A stretch of DNA of 64,000 nucleotides, taken from assembly GCA_011525845.1 (NCBI GenBank), contig WYBP01000002.1, positions 90,178 through 154,177 on the forward strand, read 5' to 3'. Within the stretch, counting starts at the first letter, position 1. The number at the start of each line of letters is the position of its first letter. The notes beneath the pieces are model-generated. The model was not told where the DNA came from. It did no database searches and saw only the letters and a program-made list of their open reading frames with translations. Shown here one piece after another: positions 8,551-18,173 of this stretch. This DNA is from Gemmatimonadaceae bacterium (GTDB taxonomy: Bacteria; Gemmatimonadota; Gemmatimonadetes; Gemmatimonadales; Gemmatimonadaceae). Position numbers and translations under genes: made by a program.

Positions 8551-9288
8551 GTGCCCGAGATCGTCGACGCTCCCACCACGCCGACACCAGAGAAGGCGTC
8601 CCTGCTCGAGGACTTCATCGACATCTTCACGAGCCCCTCCCAGGTGTTCGCGCGCCGTGCGGACTCCGGGTTCGTCGTGGTCACGCTCGTGCTCACCCTG
8701 CTGATCGGCGTGCTCTACTTCGCCAATCGCGGTCCGATGCAGGGGATCATGGACGCCGAGTTCGGGCGTGCGGTGGCCGACATCCAGGAGCAGAACCCGG
8801 GCATGACCGCCGAGCAGGTCGAGGGGATGCGCGGGATCATGGAGATGAGCGCGACGTTCGGCGTGATCGTCTTCATCCCGATCATCGTCCTGGCGCTGGG
8901 CTTCGCGACCTGGCTGGTGACGAAGCTCTTCGGCGGATCGATCGCGTTCAAGGCTGGCCTGATGATCGCCGCGTACTCATACCTGCCGCGCGTCGTGGAG
9001 TCGGTGCTCGTCGCCGTCCAGGGTCTGGTCCTCGACACCTCGACCATGACCGGCCGCTACCAGCTCTCACTGGGGGTCGGGCGCTTCATGGATCCGGCGA
9101 CGACCTCGGCGGGGCTCCTCGGCGTGGTGGGCCGGATCGACCTCTTCACGATCTGGATCACGATCCTCATCGGGATCGGCATCTCCGTCGTCGCGAAGAT
9201 CCCGCGCGAGAAGGGGATGATGGCGGCGGCCGTGATCTGGGTGATCGGCGCGGTGCCGGCGCTCTTCCAGTTGGTGACGGGGACGTGA
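8551..9288 (+). CDS. YIP1-family integral membrane protein
   Basis: A 245-residue membrane protein. The GTG at 8551 is chosen because a GGAG ribosome site stands 7 bases before it and because the upstream GTG is buried in a hairpin loop. After a short polar N-terminus (LLEDFIDIFTSPSQVFA, a typical YIP1 opening) there are five hydrophobic helices. The phrase TSPSQVF followed by the membrane core is characteristic of the Yip1 domain. The function of bacterial YIP1 proteins is not established. The next gene is convergent. Confidence 0.75.
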   Translation: MPEIVDAPTTPTPEKASLLEDFIDIFTSPSQVFARRADSGFVVVTLVLTLLIGVLYFANRGPMQGIMDAEFGRAVADIQEQNPGMTAEQVEGMRGIMEMSATFGVIVFIPIIVLALGFATWLVTKLFGGSIAFKAGLMIAAYSYLPRVVESVLVAVQGLVLDTSTMTGRYQLSLGVGRFMDPATTSAGLLGVVGRIDLFTIWITILIGIGISVVAKIPREKGMMAAAVIWVIGAVPALFQLVTGT

Positions 9289-9333
9289 GCCGCTGACCGA
9301 TCGCGCGCGGCGGTCCGTCCCGGGCGCCCAGCC

Positions 9334-9798
9334 CTAGGCGAGCCGCCGCGCGAAGCAGTGCTTCTCGCCCACCTCGAGTTCCGTCTTGTCGACCTTCACG
9401 TAGCGCGAGATCTTCTCGGGATACGTGGTGAGTGGCACGCGCTCGAACCCGCTCGAGAGGAAGAGGTCGTCCGAGTAGGACACCGAGAAGAGCTCGATGT
9501 ACCCGCGCGAGCGCGCGAGCTCCACCGCCGCGGCGATCAGCGCGCGGCCATGCCCGAGCCCCTGCGCGTCCTGCTCCACCGCGAGCGAGATCACCTCCGC
9601 CACCGAGGGGGAGTACTCGTCGAGCGCCACGCACCCCACCACGCCCCCCGTGGCATCGCGGAGCACGCGATAGTCGCCGAGGTGGTTCGCGGCGAACTCC
9701 GGCGTGCGGGCCAGCGTGAGGCCTGACGCCGAGAAGCGGTTGTTGAGCGAGACGAGCATCGGGATGTCCGTCTCGTTCGCGCTGGTGATGCGGGTCAT
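9334..9798 (-). CDS. GNAT acetyltransferase, short ArgA-like
   Basis: A 154-residue single-domain GNAT protein. The acetyl-CoA binding motif A is visible as AEVISLAVEQDAQGLGHG (residues ~68-85), with the Q-G-L-G-H-G pyrophosphate loop. The wording AEVISLAV and the later YPEKISRY segment resemble the C-terminal catalytic domain of N-acetylglutamate synthase, including the short stand-alone forms. It could therefore supply N-acetylglutamate for arginine synthesis, but other GNAT substrates are possible. Its start overlaps the stop of the ABC permease gene by four bases, so it is the last gene of a minus-strand operon. The ArgJ-like gene lies 1.7 kb away on the same strand. Confidence 0.65.
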   Translation of the reverse strand: MTRITSANETDIPMLVSLNNRFSASGLTLARTPEFAANHLGDYRVLRDATGGVVGCVALDEYSPSVAEVISLAVEQDAQGLGHGRALIAAAVELARSRGYIELFSVSYSDDLFLSSGFERVPLTTYPEKISRYVKVDKTELEVGEKHCFARRLA

Positions 9799-11567
9799 CG
9801 TTCCACTGCCTCGAGCCGTGAGAGGGCGATCCGGATGGGGATGATGGTGGCGGCCACGCAGAGCAGCGCCGCCGAGCCGAACCCGAGGATCATCTCCGTG
9901 GGGTCCGCCGGCGTGCCGAACGCGCGTGCCGAGAGGTAGCCATAGACGGGGCGCGCCTCAAGGATCACCACCCCGCCGATCACCACCACCGACGCCATCA
10001 TGTACAGGAGCCCGCCGAACGAGGTGGGGATCTGCGCGGCGTTCTCCGTCTCGAACTGCGGGAACATCGTGCCGAACCCCATCGCGAGCCCCGAGAGCGC
10101 GAAGGTGAGGAGCGTGATGCTCGCCACCGAGACGAAGAACATGAAGTCGCTCACCTCCAGCAGTGCGTTCGTCACCCCGACGATCGCGAGCGCGAGCACC
10201 AGGAACGGGAGCGTCCCCACCCAGAACTTCGCCCAGAGCAGGTCGCGCACCTCCATCGGGCTCGACCGGAGGAGCCAGAGCGTGCGCCCCTCGAGCGAGA
10301 CGCCCGGGAAGATGAAGCGGGCCGCGATGGACGCCAGCACGAAGCCCGCGAGCACCAGGTTCAGGAAGGGCACCACGTTCACGAGGAAGAAGGTGATCCC
10401 CTCGCCCCGCAGCGGGAGGTACTTGATGTTGAAGACGTAGACCACCACGAGCACCGCGAGCAGGATCAGCTGCGACCACTGCGTCGTGTCGCGGAAGAAG
10501 AGCCGGAGCTCCTTCATCACGAGCTCGCGGCGCAGCACGCCGAAGGGGCTCAGGAGCCGCCGCCCAATCTGCGCCAGCGTGCCCCCTCCCGTCACGACCC
10601 GCTGCGCGCTCTCCTGCGCCTTGCTGAACCCGGTCATGTAGAGCCAGCGGTGCAGGAGCGCGCCGAGCACCACGGCCGCGGCGGCGGTGGTCCAGAGCAG
10701 GTAGAGCGAGAGCCACTCGGGCCGGTCGTTCAGGAACCCCATCGTCGAGCGCTGCACCCACTCGCTCGGGAGCAGCGGCGAGGTGGGCGTGCGGAGCACG
10801 GAGATGAAGTCCATCAGCGAGCGGAACCCCTCGGGGCGCGCCAGTCGCTCCGGACGGATGAGCCGGAAGAGGAGGACGATGCCGCCGGCCGTGAGCACGG
10901 CGATCACCGAGAGGATGTCGCGCGTGCGGTGCGCCGGGAAGATGTTCACGAGCAGGAGCGTGATCGCGCTCCCCACCACCGCCGGGATGATGAAGAGCGG
11001 CACCATCAGCGCGATGACGAGGAAGGGGAAGCTCCACCCGCCATCGTAGGCCACGCCGTACGCCGCGAACATCGGGATCGATACGAGGAACACCATCCAG
11101 CTCGACGCCAGCACGGTCTCCAGCAGCTTGGCCCCGTAGAGCCGGAACCAGTCCACCGGCGCCGCCACGAGCATGTCGAGGTCCTTCGCGAGGAAGAAGC
11201 TCGAGAGCGAGGTGATCACGTTCGAGAGGAGCAGGATCGAGGTGAAGCCGAGCAGGATCAGCCCGAGCAGCTTCCCCGCGAGCAGGGCCCCGATCTCCTC
11301 GACGCCGCGGAAGTAGCTGAGCAGCCGGTAGAGCACGCCGAACACCAGCGCCCAGAAGAAGAAGCCCGTGACGCCGAGGATCGCGAAGCGGGCGCCCCGC
11401 CCCTTCTCCCCCTGCATGGTGCGCGAGCGCGCCGTGAGCCACTTGGGGAGCAGGAGGTGCAGGAGGGGCGGGTCCGGGAGGGGCCCGACCGCGCGGATGC
11501 TCCCGCTCGAGCTCCGGCGCGGCGGCAGCACGTCCACGGCCGCGAGGGACTCAGGCGTCGAGGACAT
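9795..11567 (-). CDS. ABC-2-type exporter permease
   Basis: A 590-residue polytopic protein with about 12 hydrophobic segments arranged in two halves. It begins with a polar N-terminus and has a large cytoplasmic segment near residues 270-340. The ATG start at 11567 overlaps the end of the ATPase gene by 17 bases. The coupling with that ATPase, and the pattern of paired long-membrane segments, indicate the membrane part of an ABC exporter. I cannot name the substrate. The size fits large ABC-2 permeases rather than the ~250-residue kind. The whole unit (TPR, transglutaminase, ATPase, permease, GNAT) reads as one operon. Confidence 0.75.
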   Translation of the reverse strand: MSSTPESLAAVDVLPPRRSSSGSIRAVGPLPDPPLLHLLLPKWLTARSRTMQGEKGRGARFAILGVTGFFFWALVFGVLYRLLSYFRGVEEIGALLAGKLLGLILLGFTSILLLSNVITSLSSFFLAKDLDMLVAAPVDWFRLYGAKLLETVLASSWMVFLVSIPMFAAYGVAYDGGWSFPFLVIALMVPLFIIPAVVGSAITLLLVNIFPAHRTRDILSVIAVLTAGGIVLLFRLIRPERLARPEGFRSLMDFISVLRTPTSPLLPSEWVQRSTMGFLNDRPEWLSLYLLWTTAAAAVVLGALLHRWLYMTGFSKAQESAQRVVTGGGTLAQIGRRLLSPFGVLRRELVMKELRLFFRDTTQWSQLILLAVLVVVYVFNIKYLPLRGEGITFFLVNVVPFLNLVLAGFVLASIAARFIFPGVSLEGRTLWLLRSSPMEVRDLLWAKFWVGTLPFLVLALAIVGVTNALLEVSDFMFFVSVASITLLTFALSGLAMGFGTMFPQFETENAAQIPTSFGGLLYMMASVVVIGGVVILEARPVYGYLSARAFGTPADPTEMILGFGSAALLCVAATIIPIRIALSRLEAVER

Positions 11568-12309
11568 CCACCAGGTTCCGTGCGGCGTTCTCGCCCGTGA
11601 GGCGGAGGAAGATCTCCTCCAGCCCGCGCTCGCCTCCCTGCAGGTCGCGGCGCAGGTCCGCCATCGTCCCGTAGGCGCGGATCTTCCCGTTCACGATGAT
11701 CGCGAGCCGGTCGCAGAGCGACTCGGCCACCTCGAGCGTGTGCGTCGAGAAGATGATCGTGTGCCCGCGCCGCGTGTACTCGCGGAAGAGGTCCTTGAGG
11801 ATCTTCGCCGCCTTGGGGTCGAGCCCCACCATCGGCTCGTCCACCACGATCACCTCGGGACGGTGCACGAAGGCGCTCGAGATGATCAGCTTCTGCCGCA
11901 TCCCGTGCGAGTAGCTCTCCACGAGCTCGTCGCGCCACTCCTCGAGGTCGAAGAGCGCGAGCAGCTCGCGCCCGCGGTGCTCCACCTCCTCCCCCTGCTG
12001 GTCGTAGAGCCCCGCGACGAAGCGCAGGAACTCGGCCCCCGTGAGCTTCTCGTAGATGAAGGGCCGGTCGGGGATGAAGCCGAGCTTCGACTTCGCGGTG
12101 ATCGGGTCGGCCGCGACGTCCACGCCGGCGACCCGGATCGTGCCGCTCGACGGCTTGAGGATGCCCGCGATCATCCGGAGCGTGGTCGTCTTCCCGGCGC
12201 CGTTCGGCCCGAGGAAGCCGAAGAGCTCGCCGCGCGGCACGACGAGGTCGATCCCGTCCACCGCGGTGAAGTCGCCGTACTGCTTCGTGAGCTTCTCGAT
12301 CTCGATCAT
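11551..12309 (-). CDS. ABC transporter ATP-binding protein
   Basis: A 252-residue ATPase with every expected motif: Walker A GPNGAGKT (34-41), a signature SYSHGMRQK (132-140) in place of LSGGQ, as is common in ABC-2 exporters, Walker B VIVVDEP (153-159) and the switch histidine H190. The ATG at 12309 is chosen because it begins exactly at the ABC fold (MIEIEKLTKQYG) and overlaps the preceding transglutaminase stop by four bases. It powers the permease encoded next. The C-terminal LEEIFLRLTGE segment is typical of CcmA/NatA-like exporter ATPases. Confidence 0.9.
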   Translation of the reverse strand: MIEIEKLTKQYGDFTAVDGIDLVVPRGELFGFLGPNGAGKTTTLRMIAGILKPSSGTIRVAGVDVAADPITAKSKLGFIPDRPFIYEKLTGAEFLRFVAGLYDQQGEEVEHRGRELLALFDLEEWRDELVESYSHGMRQKLIISSAFVHRPEVIVVDEPMVGLDPKAAKILKDLFREYTRRGHTIIFSTHTLEVAESLCDRLAIIVNGKIRAYGTMADLRRDLQGGERGLEEIFLRLTGENAARNLVDVLDA

Positions 12310-13910
12310 CGTGCGTCCAGGACCTCGATCCGGAGGTTGCCGACCAGGCGGAGCAGTTCCCCCTGCCGCGTGAGCCCGCCGCGCACGAAGCGCAGGTGCG
12401 CCGCGTCCGCGGGGAACTGGCCGAACGTCGGGTCCACCGCCACCCAGTCCGCGAGACGCACCTCGGGCCAGGCGTGGTAGTAGAACTTCCCATCCACGTA
12501 CGCCACGCCCGTCGCGATGCGCGTGGGGATCCCCGCCGCGCGCGCCAGTGCCGTGAAGAGCTGCGTGTGCTCGTTGCAGTCGCCGCGCCGCGTGCGGAGC
12601 ACCTGCAGCGCGTTCGGCACGCTCACGGTGATCTCCTTGGCGAGCGAGTCGTGCACCCAGCGATTGATCTTCTCGGCCACCACGCGCGGGTCGCGGTCGC
12701 GGCCGGCGATGCGCACCGCGAGCTGGATGATCTCGCGCGCGTCGGCCTGGAGCAGCGGCTCGGCGCGAAGCTCGGGCTCGAAGCGCTGGCGCCACCCTGC
12801 GGTGCGCGTGGCGAGCGACCAGTCCGCCCGCAGCGCCTCCTCGCGTTCGCGCTCGATCGTGAGGTCGTTCCCCTCGAGCCGCTGGCGCCCTCCCTGCAGG
12901 TCGAAGCCGGTGAGCGAGACGCCACTCAGGCGCACCCGGAGACGGTCGGGACCGTCCTTCCCCGGGAGCGCGCCGGCCGCGATCGCGGTCCCCTCGAGGA
13001 TGCCCCCCGCCGGCGCCGTGGACGTGCTGGGGGTGGCGCCCCGCGTGCGGCGCCAGTTCTCGAACGCGATCTCGTACGCCATCCGCCGGAGCTTGATGCC
13101 GCCGGGCTGCGTGGTCTCGACCACGCGCCCCTGCGCGTCCACCCATCCGGTGAATCCCGCCGCGTCCTCCGGCGCGAGCCGCCACGCGCGCACCGTGTCC
13201 ACGAGGGCGGGCACGAACTCCATCCGCGTCGAGTCGAACGCCGCGCTGTCCACGAGCGTGAAGAGCGACTCCGCGGTGAACCGGAGCTTCATGTCCTGCG
13301 TCGTCATCGTCCGCGGGTCGAAGCTGGCGATCGTGACCGTGCGCCCCACCGCCGGGTCGGCCACCAGCATCGCCGCCGCCGGGATCAGCGTCGGGAGGAG
13401 GATCGGCCCGCCGACGCGGATCCGCTGGCTGTCCGCCGGCTGCCCGGGGAGCTGCAGCACGAAGGAGACGACCGAGTCCCCCTCCGCCTGCCCGGTGACG
13501 CTCATCGGTGAGTCCGCGGACTCGAACTGCACGTCGAACGCGCGGAGCGCGAGCGCGCGCGAGAGGGTGATCACGCTCCGCGCGGACGCGCGGAACACCC
13601 CCGTGCCGAGCGGGAGGTCGGCCGTGAAGTAATCCACCACCTCGAACGTCGTCGTCGACGTGTCGATGGTCGTGGAGGCGAACCCGATCTGCCGCCCGTC
13701 CTGCTCCACCACGTAGAAGCTCGTGCTCGGGCCGAGGCGCATGGCGGCCTCGGCGAGCACGGCCGAGCGCTCACGGAAGAACTCGCGGTCGACGAGCGCG
13801 CCGAGCCCGACGCCCCAGGCGAGGAGGATCGCGGCGGCCGCGATGGCGCGGTTCCGGCCGCGGGTGCGCGTCGCGCGCTTCGGATCCGTGGGGGCGGCGG
13901 GGGTGGTCAT
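12306..13910 (-). CDS. Membrane-anchored transglutaminase-like protein
   Basis: A 534-residue protein with one N-terminal hydrophobic helix (residues ~22-38), a beta-rich middle and a C-terminal transglutaminase-like cysteine-protease fold. The catalytic triad is visible: Cys445 in RRGDCNEH, His479 in YYHAWPEV and Asp493 in VAVDPTFGQ. Proteins of this family cleave or cross-link peptides. With a membrane anchor this domain would face outward. It lies four bases after the TPR gene and overlaps the ABC ATPase by four bases, so it probably works with that exporter. The substrate is unknown. Confidence 0.82.
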   Translation of the reverse strand: MTTPAAPTDPKRATRTRGRNRAIAAAAILLAWGVGLGALVDREFFRERSAVLAEAAMRLGPSTSFYVVEQDGRQIGFASTTIDTSTTTFEVVDYFTADLPLGTGVFRASARSVITLSRALALRAFDVQFESADSPMSVTGQAEGDSVVSFVLQLPGQPADSQRIRVGGPILLPTLIPAAAMLVADPAVGRTVTIASFDPRTMTTQDMKLRFTAESLFTLVDSAAFDSTRMEFVPALVDTVRAWRLAPEDAAGFTGWVDAQGRVVETTQPGGIKLRRMAYEIAFENWRRTRGATPSTSTAPAGGILEGTAIAAGALPGKDGPDRLRVRLSGVSLTGFDLQGGRQRLEGNDLTIEREREEALRADWSLATRTAGWRQRFEPELRAEPLLQADAREIIQLAVRIAGRDRDPRVVAEKINRWVHDSLAKEITVSVPNALQVLRTRRGDCNEHTQLFTALARAAGIPTRIATGVAYVDGKFYYHAWPEVRLADWVAVDPTFGQFPADAAHLRFVRGGLTRQGELLRLVGNLRIEVLDAR

Positions 13911-13914
13911 GCCG

Positions 13915-14850
13915 TCACGCGCGCTGGGCGTCCCGCGCCCGGCGGTAGTAGGCCGCCGCGTCTCCCGGGCGCCCGAGCCGGTCGAGCACGATCCCGACGC
14001 CCTTGAGCGCGCGCCAGTGGTCCGGCTCGAGCTCGGCCGCGCGCTGGTACGCCGCGAGCGCTCCCTGGAGGTCGTCCGTGTGGTTCAGCGCCTCGCCGAT
14101 GAAATAGTGCGCCGTCGCGTTGTCCGGTTCGAGCGCCACGCCGCGCTGCAGCGGCTCGATCGCGTCGCGCCACCGGCCGCGCCGGCAGGCGAGGATCCCC
14201 GTCTGCAGCTCCACCTCGGCGGCGTCGGGCCGCAGCTTCGCCGCCGCCTTGATCATCTTCGCGGCATCCGCGTAGCGGAGTTTGGCTCCCAGCGCGCTCG
14301 CACGCGCGCAGGCGATTCCGAAGGCGTCGGCACCGGCGGCCTCGGCCGTGTCCAGCACCGTGAGCGCGGTGGACGCGTCCCCCTTCTTCTCGAGCGCCGC
14401 GACGTAGGCCAGCGCACGTACGGAGTCGCCGGGTGTCTGCTCGTGGGCGAGCCGCAGCGCCTCGATCGTCGGGCGGTTCGCGCGCGAGGGAGGCGCCTCC
14501 ACGGCGGGACGCGCGGGCTCCGGGCGCGCCGCCTCGTGCGCCGCGACGCGCGCCGCGTTCGCGCGCGGGTCCATCGTCACGCGGATCGGCATCACCGGCG
14601 TGGCCTTGCTCGTGGGAGCGGCCACCCCGTCCACGCGCCGCCCCGCGAAGCGCGGCTCCTCCAGCTCGCTGTCGTCGTACGACCACTCCCCGCACACCGG
14701 CGGCTCGCGCACCGGGATGACCACGATCTCGTCGTCCGGGCCGATCGTCTCCAGCGGCACCAGCGGCACGCCCTCGAACATCCCGAGCGGCAGCTGCTCG
14801 GGATCGGGCGCGGAGGGTGGCTCCTGGGGGGCGAACGGGTTGGTGGACAA
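13915..14850 (-). CDS. TPR-repeat protein
   Basis: A 311-residue soluble protein. The first ~130 residues are acidic and Pro/Ala-rich with no recognised domain. The rest contains about five tetratricopeptide units; the clearest are HYFIGEALNHTDDLQGALAA and the following ALKGVGIVLDRLGRPGDAAA. TPR proteins usually hold other proteins together. The start at 14850 is TTG; an ATG at residue 24 is an alternative. It is the first gene of the minus-strand operon with the transglutaminase and ABC exporter. A heptamer repeat array begins five bases upstream of the start. Confidence 0.75.
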   Translation of the reverse strand: MSTNPFAPQEPPSAPDPEQLPLGMFEGVPLVPLETIGPDDEIVVIPVREPPVCGEWSYDDSELEEPRFAGRRVDGVAAPTSKATPVMPIRVTMDPRANAARVAAHEAARPEPARPAVEAPPSRANRPTIEALRLAHEQTPGDSVRALAYVAALEKKGDASTALTVLDTAEAAGADAFGIACARASALGAKLRYADAAKMIKAAAKLRPDAAEVELQTGILACRRGRWRDAIEPLQRGVALEPDNATAHYFIGEALNHTDDLQGALAAYQRAAELEPDHWRALKGVGIVLDRLGRPGDAAAYYRRARDAQRA

Positions 14851-14855
14851 GGTTC

Positions 14856-14904
14856 GAGGTGGGAGGTGTGAGGTGGGAGGGGTGAGGTGGGAGGGGTGAG
14901 GTAG
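14856..14904 (+). repeat. Heptamer array, seven units, purine-rich on + strand
   Basis: Seven consecutive 7-base units in perfect register, each close to GAGGTGG or GAGGGGT. It forms the left arm of a facing pair with the array at 14970-15002. Together they occupy the divergent space between the TPR gene and uvrA. Confidence 0.85.
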
Positions 14905-14969
14905 GAAGACTCCGGAATCTAAGCCTCGGTCACCGCCCGGGCCCCCTCCGCGCCGAGAAGTCGCAGTTC

Positions 14970-15002
14970 CTCACATCTCCCCTCTCCCATCTCACATCTG
15001 CC
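14970..15002 (-). repeat. Heptamer array, four units, opposite orientation
   Basis: Read on the minus strand this gives GGCA followed by GATGTGA, GATGGGA, GAGGGGA and GATGTGA. It faces the array at 14856-14904 and could form an imperfect long hairpin with it. It ends 42 bases before the uvrA start. Confidence 0.85.
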
Positions 15003-15044
15003 GTTCGGTCTCCTTCCAAAAATCCGCGCCGCTAGCGAACTTGC

Positions 15045-17864
15045 GTGACTATGCCCGGCGACGCCCTCATCATCCGCGGTGCCCGCGAGCACAACCTCAA
15101 GAACATAGACGTCACGATCCCCCGCGATCGCCTGACGGTCATCACCGGTCTCTCGGGGTCAGGGAAGTCCTCGCTCGCGTTCGACACGATCTTCGCGGAA
15201 GGCCAGCGCCGCTACGTGGAGTCGCTCTCGGCGTACGCCCGCCAGTTCCTCGGGCTGATGGAGAAGCCCGACGTCGACGCGATCGAGGGGCTCTCCCCCG
15301 CGATCTCCATCGAGCAGAAGACCGCCGGCGCCAACCCGCGCTCCACCGTCGGCACGGTCACGGAGATCTACGACTACCTCCGCCTCCTCTACGCGCGCGC
15401 CGGCACGCCCCACTGCGCCAACTGCGGGCGCGCCGTCGAACGGCAGTCCCCCGCGCAGATCGCCGACCAGGTGCTCGCCTGGCCCAGCGGCACGAAGATC
15501 GAGATCCTCTCCCCCCTCATCCGCGGCCGGAAGGGGGAGTTCCGCGAGCTCTTCGAGGACGCGCGCAAGCAGGGCTTCGTGCGCGCGATCGTCGACGGCT
15601 CGCTCATCGAGCTCGCGGACCCGCCCAAGCTCAACCGCCGCCAGAACCACGACGTCTCGGTGGTCGTCGACCGGCTGACGGTCCGCAAGGAGGACCGCGG
15701 GCGCCTCACCGACTCGATCGAGACGGCGCTGCGGCTCGCCGAGGGCCTCGTGGAGGTCGTGCGCCACGACGACACCGAGGGGAAGCACCTCTTCTCCGAG
15801 AAGTACGGCTGCCCCGACTGCGGCATCTCCCTCGCTGAGCTCGAGCCGCGCCACTTCTCCTTCAACTCCCCCTTCGGCGCCTGCGGCACCTGCAGCGGCC
15901 TCGGCACCAAGCGGAGCGCGAGCCCGGAGCTGATCCTCGGCGACCACTCGATCTCCATCCTCGAGGGCGTCGTCCTTCCGTGGGGGGAGCCGGACGGCTA
16001 CCTGCGGCGCGTGATCCTCCCCGGGCTCGCGAAGCAGCTCAAGTTCGAGCTCAACACGCCGTGGGGAGAGCTCCCCGACCGCGTGAAGTTCGAGCTCCTC
16101 TTCGGCACCTCGGGCAAGAAGAAGGGGGAGGAATCCGCGCGCTGGGAGGGGATCCTCGCGAACGTACAGCGCCGGTACACGGAGACCAACTCCGACTCGG
16201 TGCGCAGCGACCTCGAGGGGTACATGGTCGTGGCCGAGTGCCCCGACTGCAACGGGAAGCGCCTCAAGCCGGAGTCGCTCGCGGTGACGCTCGCCGGGCG
16301 GAACATCGGGGAGTTCACCGAGGCCTCCGCCGCCGACGCGCTCGCGTTCGCCGAGAGCATCCCCGTGCGATCCAACGGGAAGCCCGGGATCGATGCGGGG
16401 ATCGCCGGCCCCATCCTCAAGGAAGTGCGCGAGCGCCTCCGCTTCCTCGTGGACGTCGGCCTGGACTACCTCACGCTCGACCGCTCCGCGGAGTCCCTCT
16501 CGGGCGGGGAGGCGCAGCGCATCCGCCTCGCCACGCAGATCGGCTCGCGGCTGGTCGGCGTGCTCTACATCCTGGACGAGCCGAGCATCGGGCTCCACCA
16601 GCGCGACAACGCACGCCTCCTCGGCACGCTCAAGCGGCTGCGCGACCTGGGGAACACGGTGCTCGTGGTGGAGCACGACGAGGAGACGATCCTCGAGGCC
16701 GACCACCTGATCGACCTGGGGCCGGGCGCCGGCAAGCATGGTGGCGAGGTGATCGCCGAGGGCACCGTCGACGCGGTGAAGAAGGTGAAGCGGAGCATCA
16801 CCGCGCAGTACCTCACCGGGGCGCGCACCATCCCGATGCCCGAGGAACGCCGAGCGCGCGACCCCAAGCGCGTGCTGCGCGTGGAGGGCGCGCGCGAGCA
16901 CAACCTGCAGAGGATCGACGCCGAGTTCCCGCTCGGGCTCTTCGTGGCGGTCACCGGCGTGTCGGGCTCGGGGAAGTCCACGCTGGTCGAGGACATCCTG
17001 CAGCGCACGCTCGCGCGGCACTTCTTCCGCGCCCGCGTGATCCCCGGCGCCCACGACCGCGTGGTCGGCCTCGAGCACCTCGACAAGGTGATCGACATCG
17101 ACCAGACGCCGATCGGGCGCACGCCGCGCTCCAACCCGGCGACGTACACGGGGCTCTTCACCCCGATCCGCGAGCTCTTCGCGGAGATGCCGGAGGCGAA
17201 GCTCCGCGGGTACGGCCCTGGCCGCTTCTCCTTCAACGTGAAGGGCGGGCGCTGCGAGGCGTGCCAGGGGGACGGGCTCGTCAAGATCGAGATGCACTTC
17301 CTCCCCGACGTCTACGTCACCTGCGAGCAGTGCCGCGGCAAGCGCTACAACCGCGAGACGCTCGACGTGAAGTTCCGCGAGATGAGCATCAGCGAGGTGC
17401 TGGAGCTCACGGTGGAGGACGCGATGGCGCACTTCGAGAACCAGCCGCGCATCCACCACAAGCTCGTGACGCTCAACGACGTGGGGCTCGGCTACATCCA
17501 CCTCGGCCAGAGCGCCACCACGCTCTCCGGCGGCGAGGCGCAGCGCGTGAAGCTCGCCACCGAGCTCAGCAAGCGTGACACCGGGCGCACGCTCTACATC
17601 CTGGACGAGCCCACCACCGGGCTCCACTTCGAGGACGTGCGCGTGCTCCTCGAGGTGCTCCACAAGCTCGTGGACAAGGGGAACACCGTGCTCGTGATCG
17701 AGCACAACCTCGACGTGGTGAAGACGGCAGATTGGATCGTCGACCTTGGGCCCGAAGGTGGAGCCGGGGGCGGGCGGATCGTCGCCGCGGGGACGCCCGA
17801 GGAGGTGGCGAAGACCAAGGGGTCCTACACGGGGCAGTACCTGAAGAAGGTGCTCAAGGGGTAG
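15045..17864 (+). CDS. uvrA: UvrA, excinuclease ABC subunit A
   Basis: A 939-residue protein of normal UvrA length. It is the damage-recognition ATPase of nucleotide excision repair and loads UvrB on damaged DNA. Two ABC modules are visible: Walker [10 protein letters not shown] (residues ~35-43) with [11 protein letters not shown], and Walker [10 protein letters not shown] with [11 protein letters not shown] in the C-terminal half. The zinc-binding cysteine pairs CPDC/CGTC and CEAC/CEQC are all kept. The start may be GTG 15045 or ATG 15051. A TAGCGA box lies six bases before the GTG and no ribosome site is seen. The gene ends 11 bases inside the convergent small ORF. Confidence 0.97.
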   Translation: MTMPGDALIIRGAREHNLKNIDVTIPRDRLTVITGLSGSGKSSLAFDTIFAEGQRRYVESLSAYARQFLGLMEKPDVDAIEGLSPAISIEQKTAGANPRSTVGTVTEIYDYLRLLYARAGTPHCANCGRAVERQSPAQIADQVLAWPSGTKIEILSPLIRGRKGEFRELFEDARKQGFVRAIVDGSLIELADPPKLNRRQNHDVSVVVDRLTVRKEDRGRLTDSIETALRLAEGLVEVVRHDDTEGKHLFSEKYGCPDCGISLAELEPRHFSFNSPFGACGTCSGLGTKRSASPELILGDHSISILEGVVLPWGEPDGYLRRVILPGLAKQLKFELNTPWGELPDRVKFELLFGTSGKKKGEESARWEGILANVQRRYTETNSDSVRSDLEGYMVVAECPDCNGKRLKPESLAVTLAGRNIGEFTEASAADALAFAESIPVRSNGKPGIDAGIAGPILKEVRERLRFLVDVGLDYLTLDRSAESLSGGEAQRIRLATQIGSRLVGVLYILDEPSIGLHQRDNARLLGTLKRLRDLGNTVLVVEHDEETILEADHLIDLGPGAGKHGGEVIAEGTVDAVKKVKRSITAQYLTGARTIPMPEERRARDPKRVLRVEGAREHNLQRIDAEFPLGLFVAVTGVSGSGKSTLVEDILQRTLARHFFRARVIPGAHDRVVGLEHLDKVIDIDQTPIGRTPRSNPATYTGLFTPIRELFAEMPEAKLRGYGPGRFSFNVKGGRCEACQGDGLVKIEMHFLPDVYVTCEQCRGKRYNRETLDVKFREMSISEVLELTVEDAMAHFENQPRIHHKLVTLNDVGLGYIHLGQSATTLSGGEAQRVKLATELSKRDTGRTLYILDEPTTGLHFEDVRVLLEVLHKLVDKGNTVLVIEHNLDVVKTADWIVDLGPEGGAGGGRIVAAGTPEEVAKTKGSYTGQYLKKVLKG

Positions 17865-18144
17865 CGTCGGCGGCGCGCAGGTAGCGCTCCGCCACCTGCT
17901 CCAGCCGGTCGTCACCGGCAGCGGTCGCCTCGGCCAGGACGCGCTCCACGTGCCGCACCAGCCGTGGCTCCCCCCACTTCACGCCCGTCGCCACCTCCGC
18001 CTCGGCCACCTCGCTCACCCGCGCGGCCTCGAGGAGCGCCCGCGCGACCGCCGCGTCGAACCCTGGGTCGTCGGGCGAAGGCAGGTCGAAGGTCATCCGC
18101 TTGCGCGGCGGCTCGTGGTCCTCGTTCACGAAAGCGCGTGACAT
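17854..18144 (-). CDS. Small hypothetical protein
   Basis: A 96-residue acidic protein. The ATG at 18144 is preferred over an upstream one at 18168 because it gives the recurrent opening [16 protein letters not shown]. The rest is helical, ending [20 protein letters not shown]. No domain is recognised. Its 3' end overlaps the uvrA 3' end by 11 bases in convergent orientation, and its start is 30 bases from the divergent serine dehydratase gene. A function in DNA repair is not implied by position alone. Confidence 0.6.
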   Translation of the reverse strand: MSRAFVNEDHEPPRKRMTFDLPSPDDPGFDAAVARALLEAARVSEVAEAEVATGVKWGEPRLVRHVERVLAEATAAGDDRLEQVAERYLRAADATP

Positions 18145-18173
18145 CCGTCCATTGTAGCTAAGTTCCACGCACC

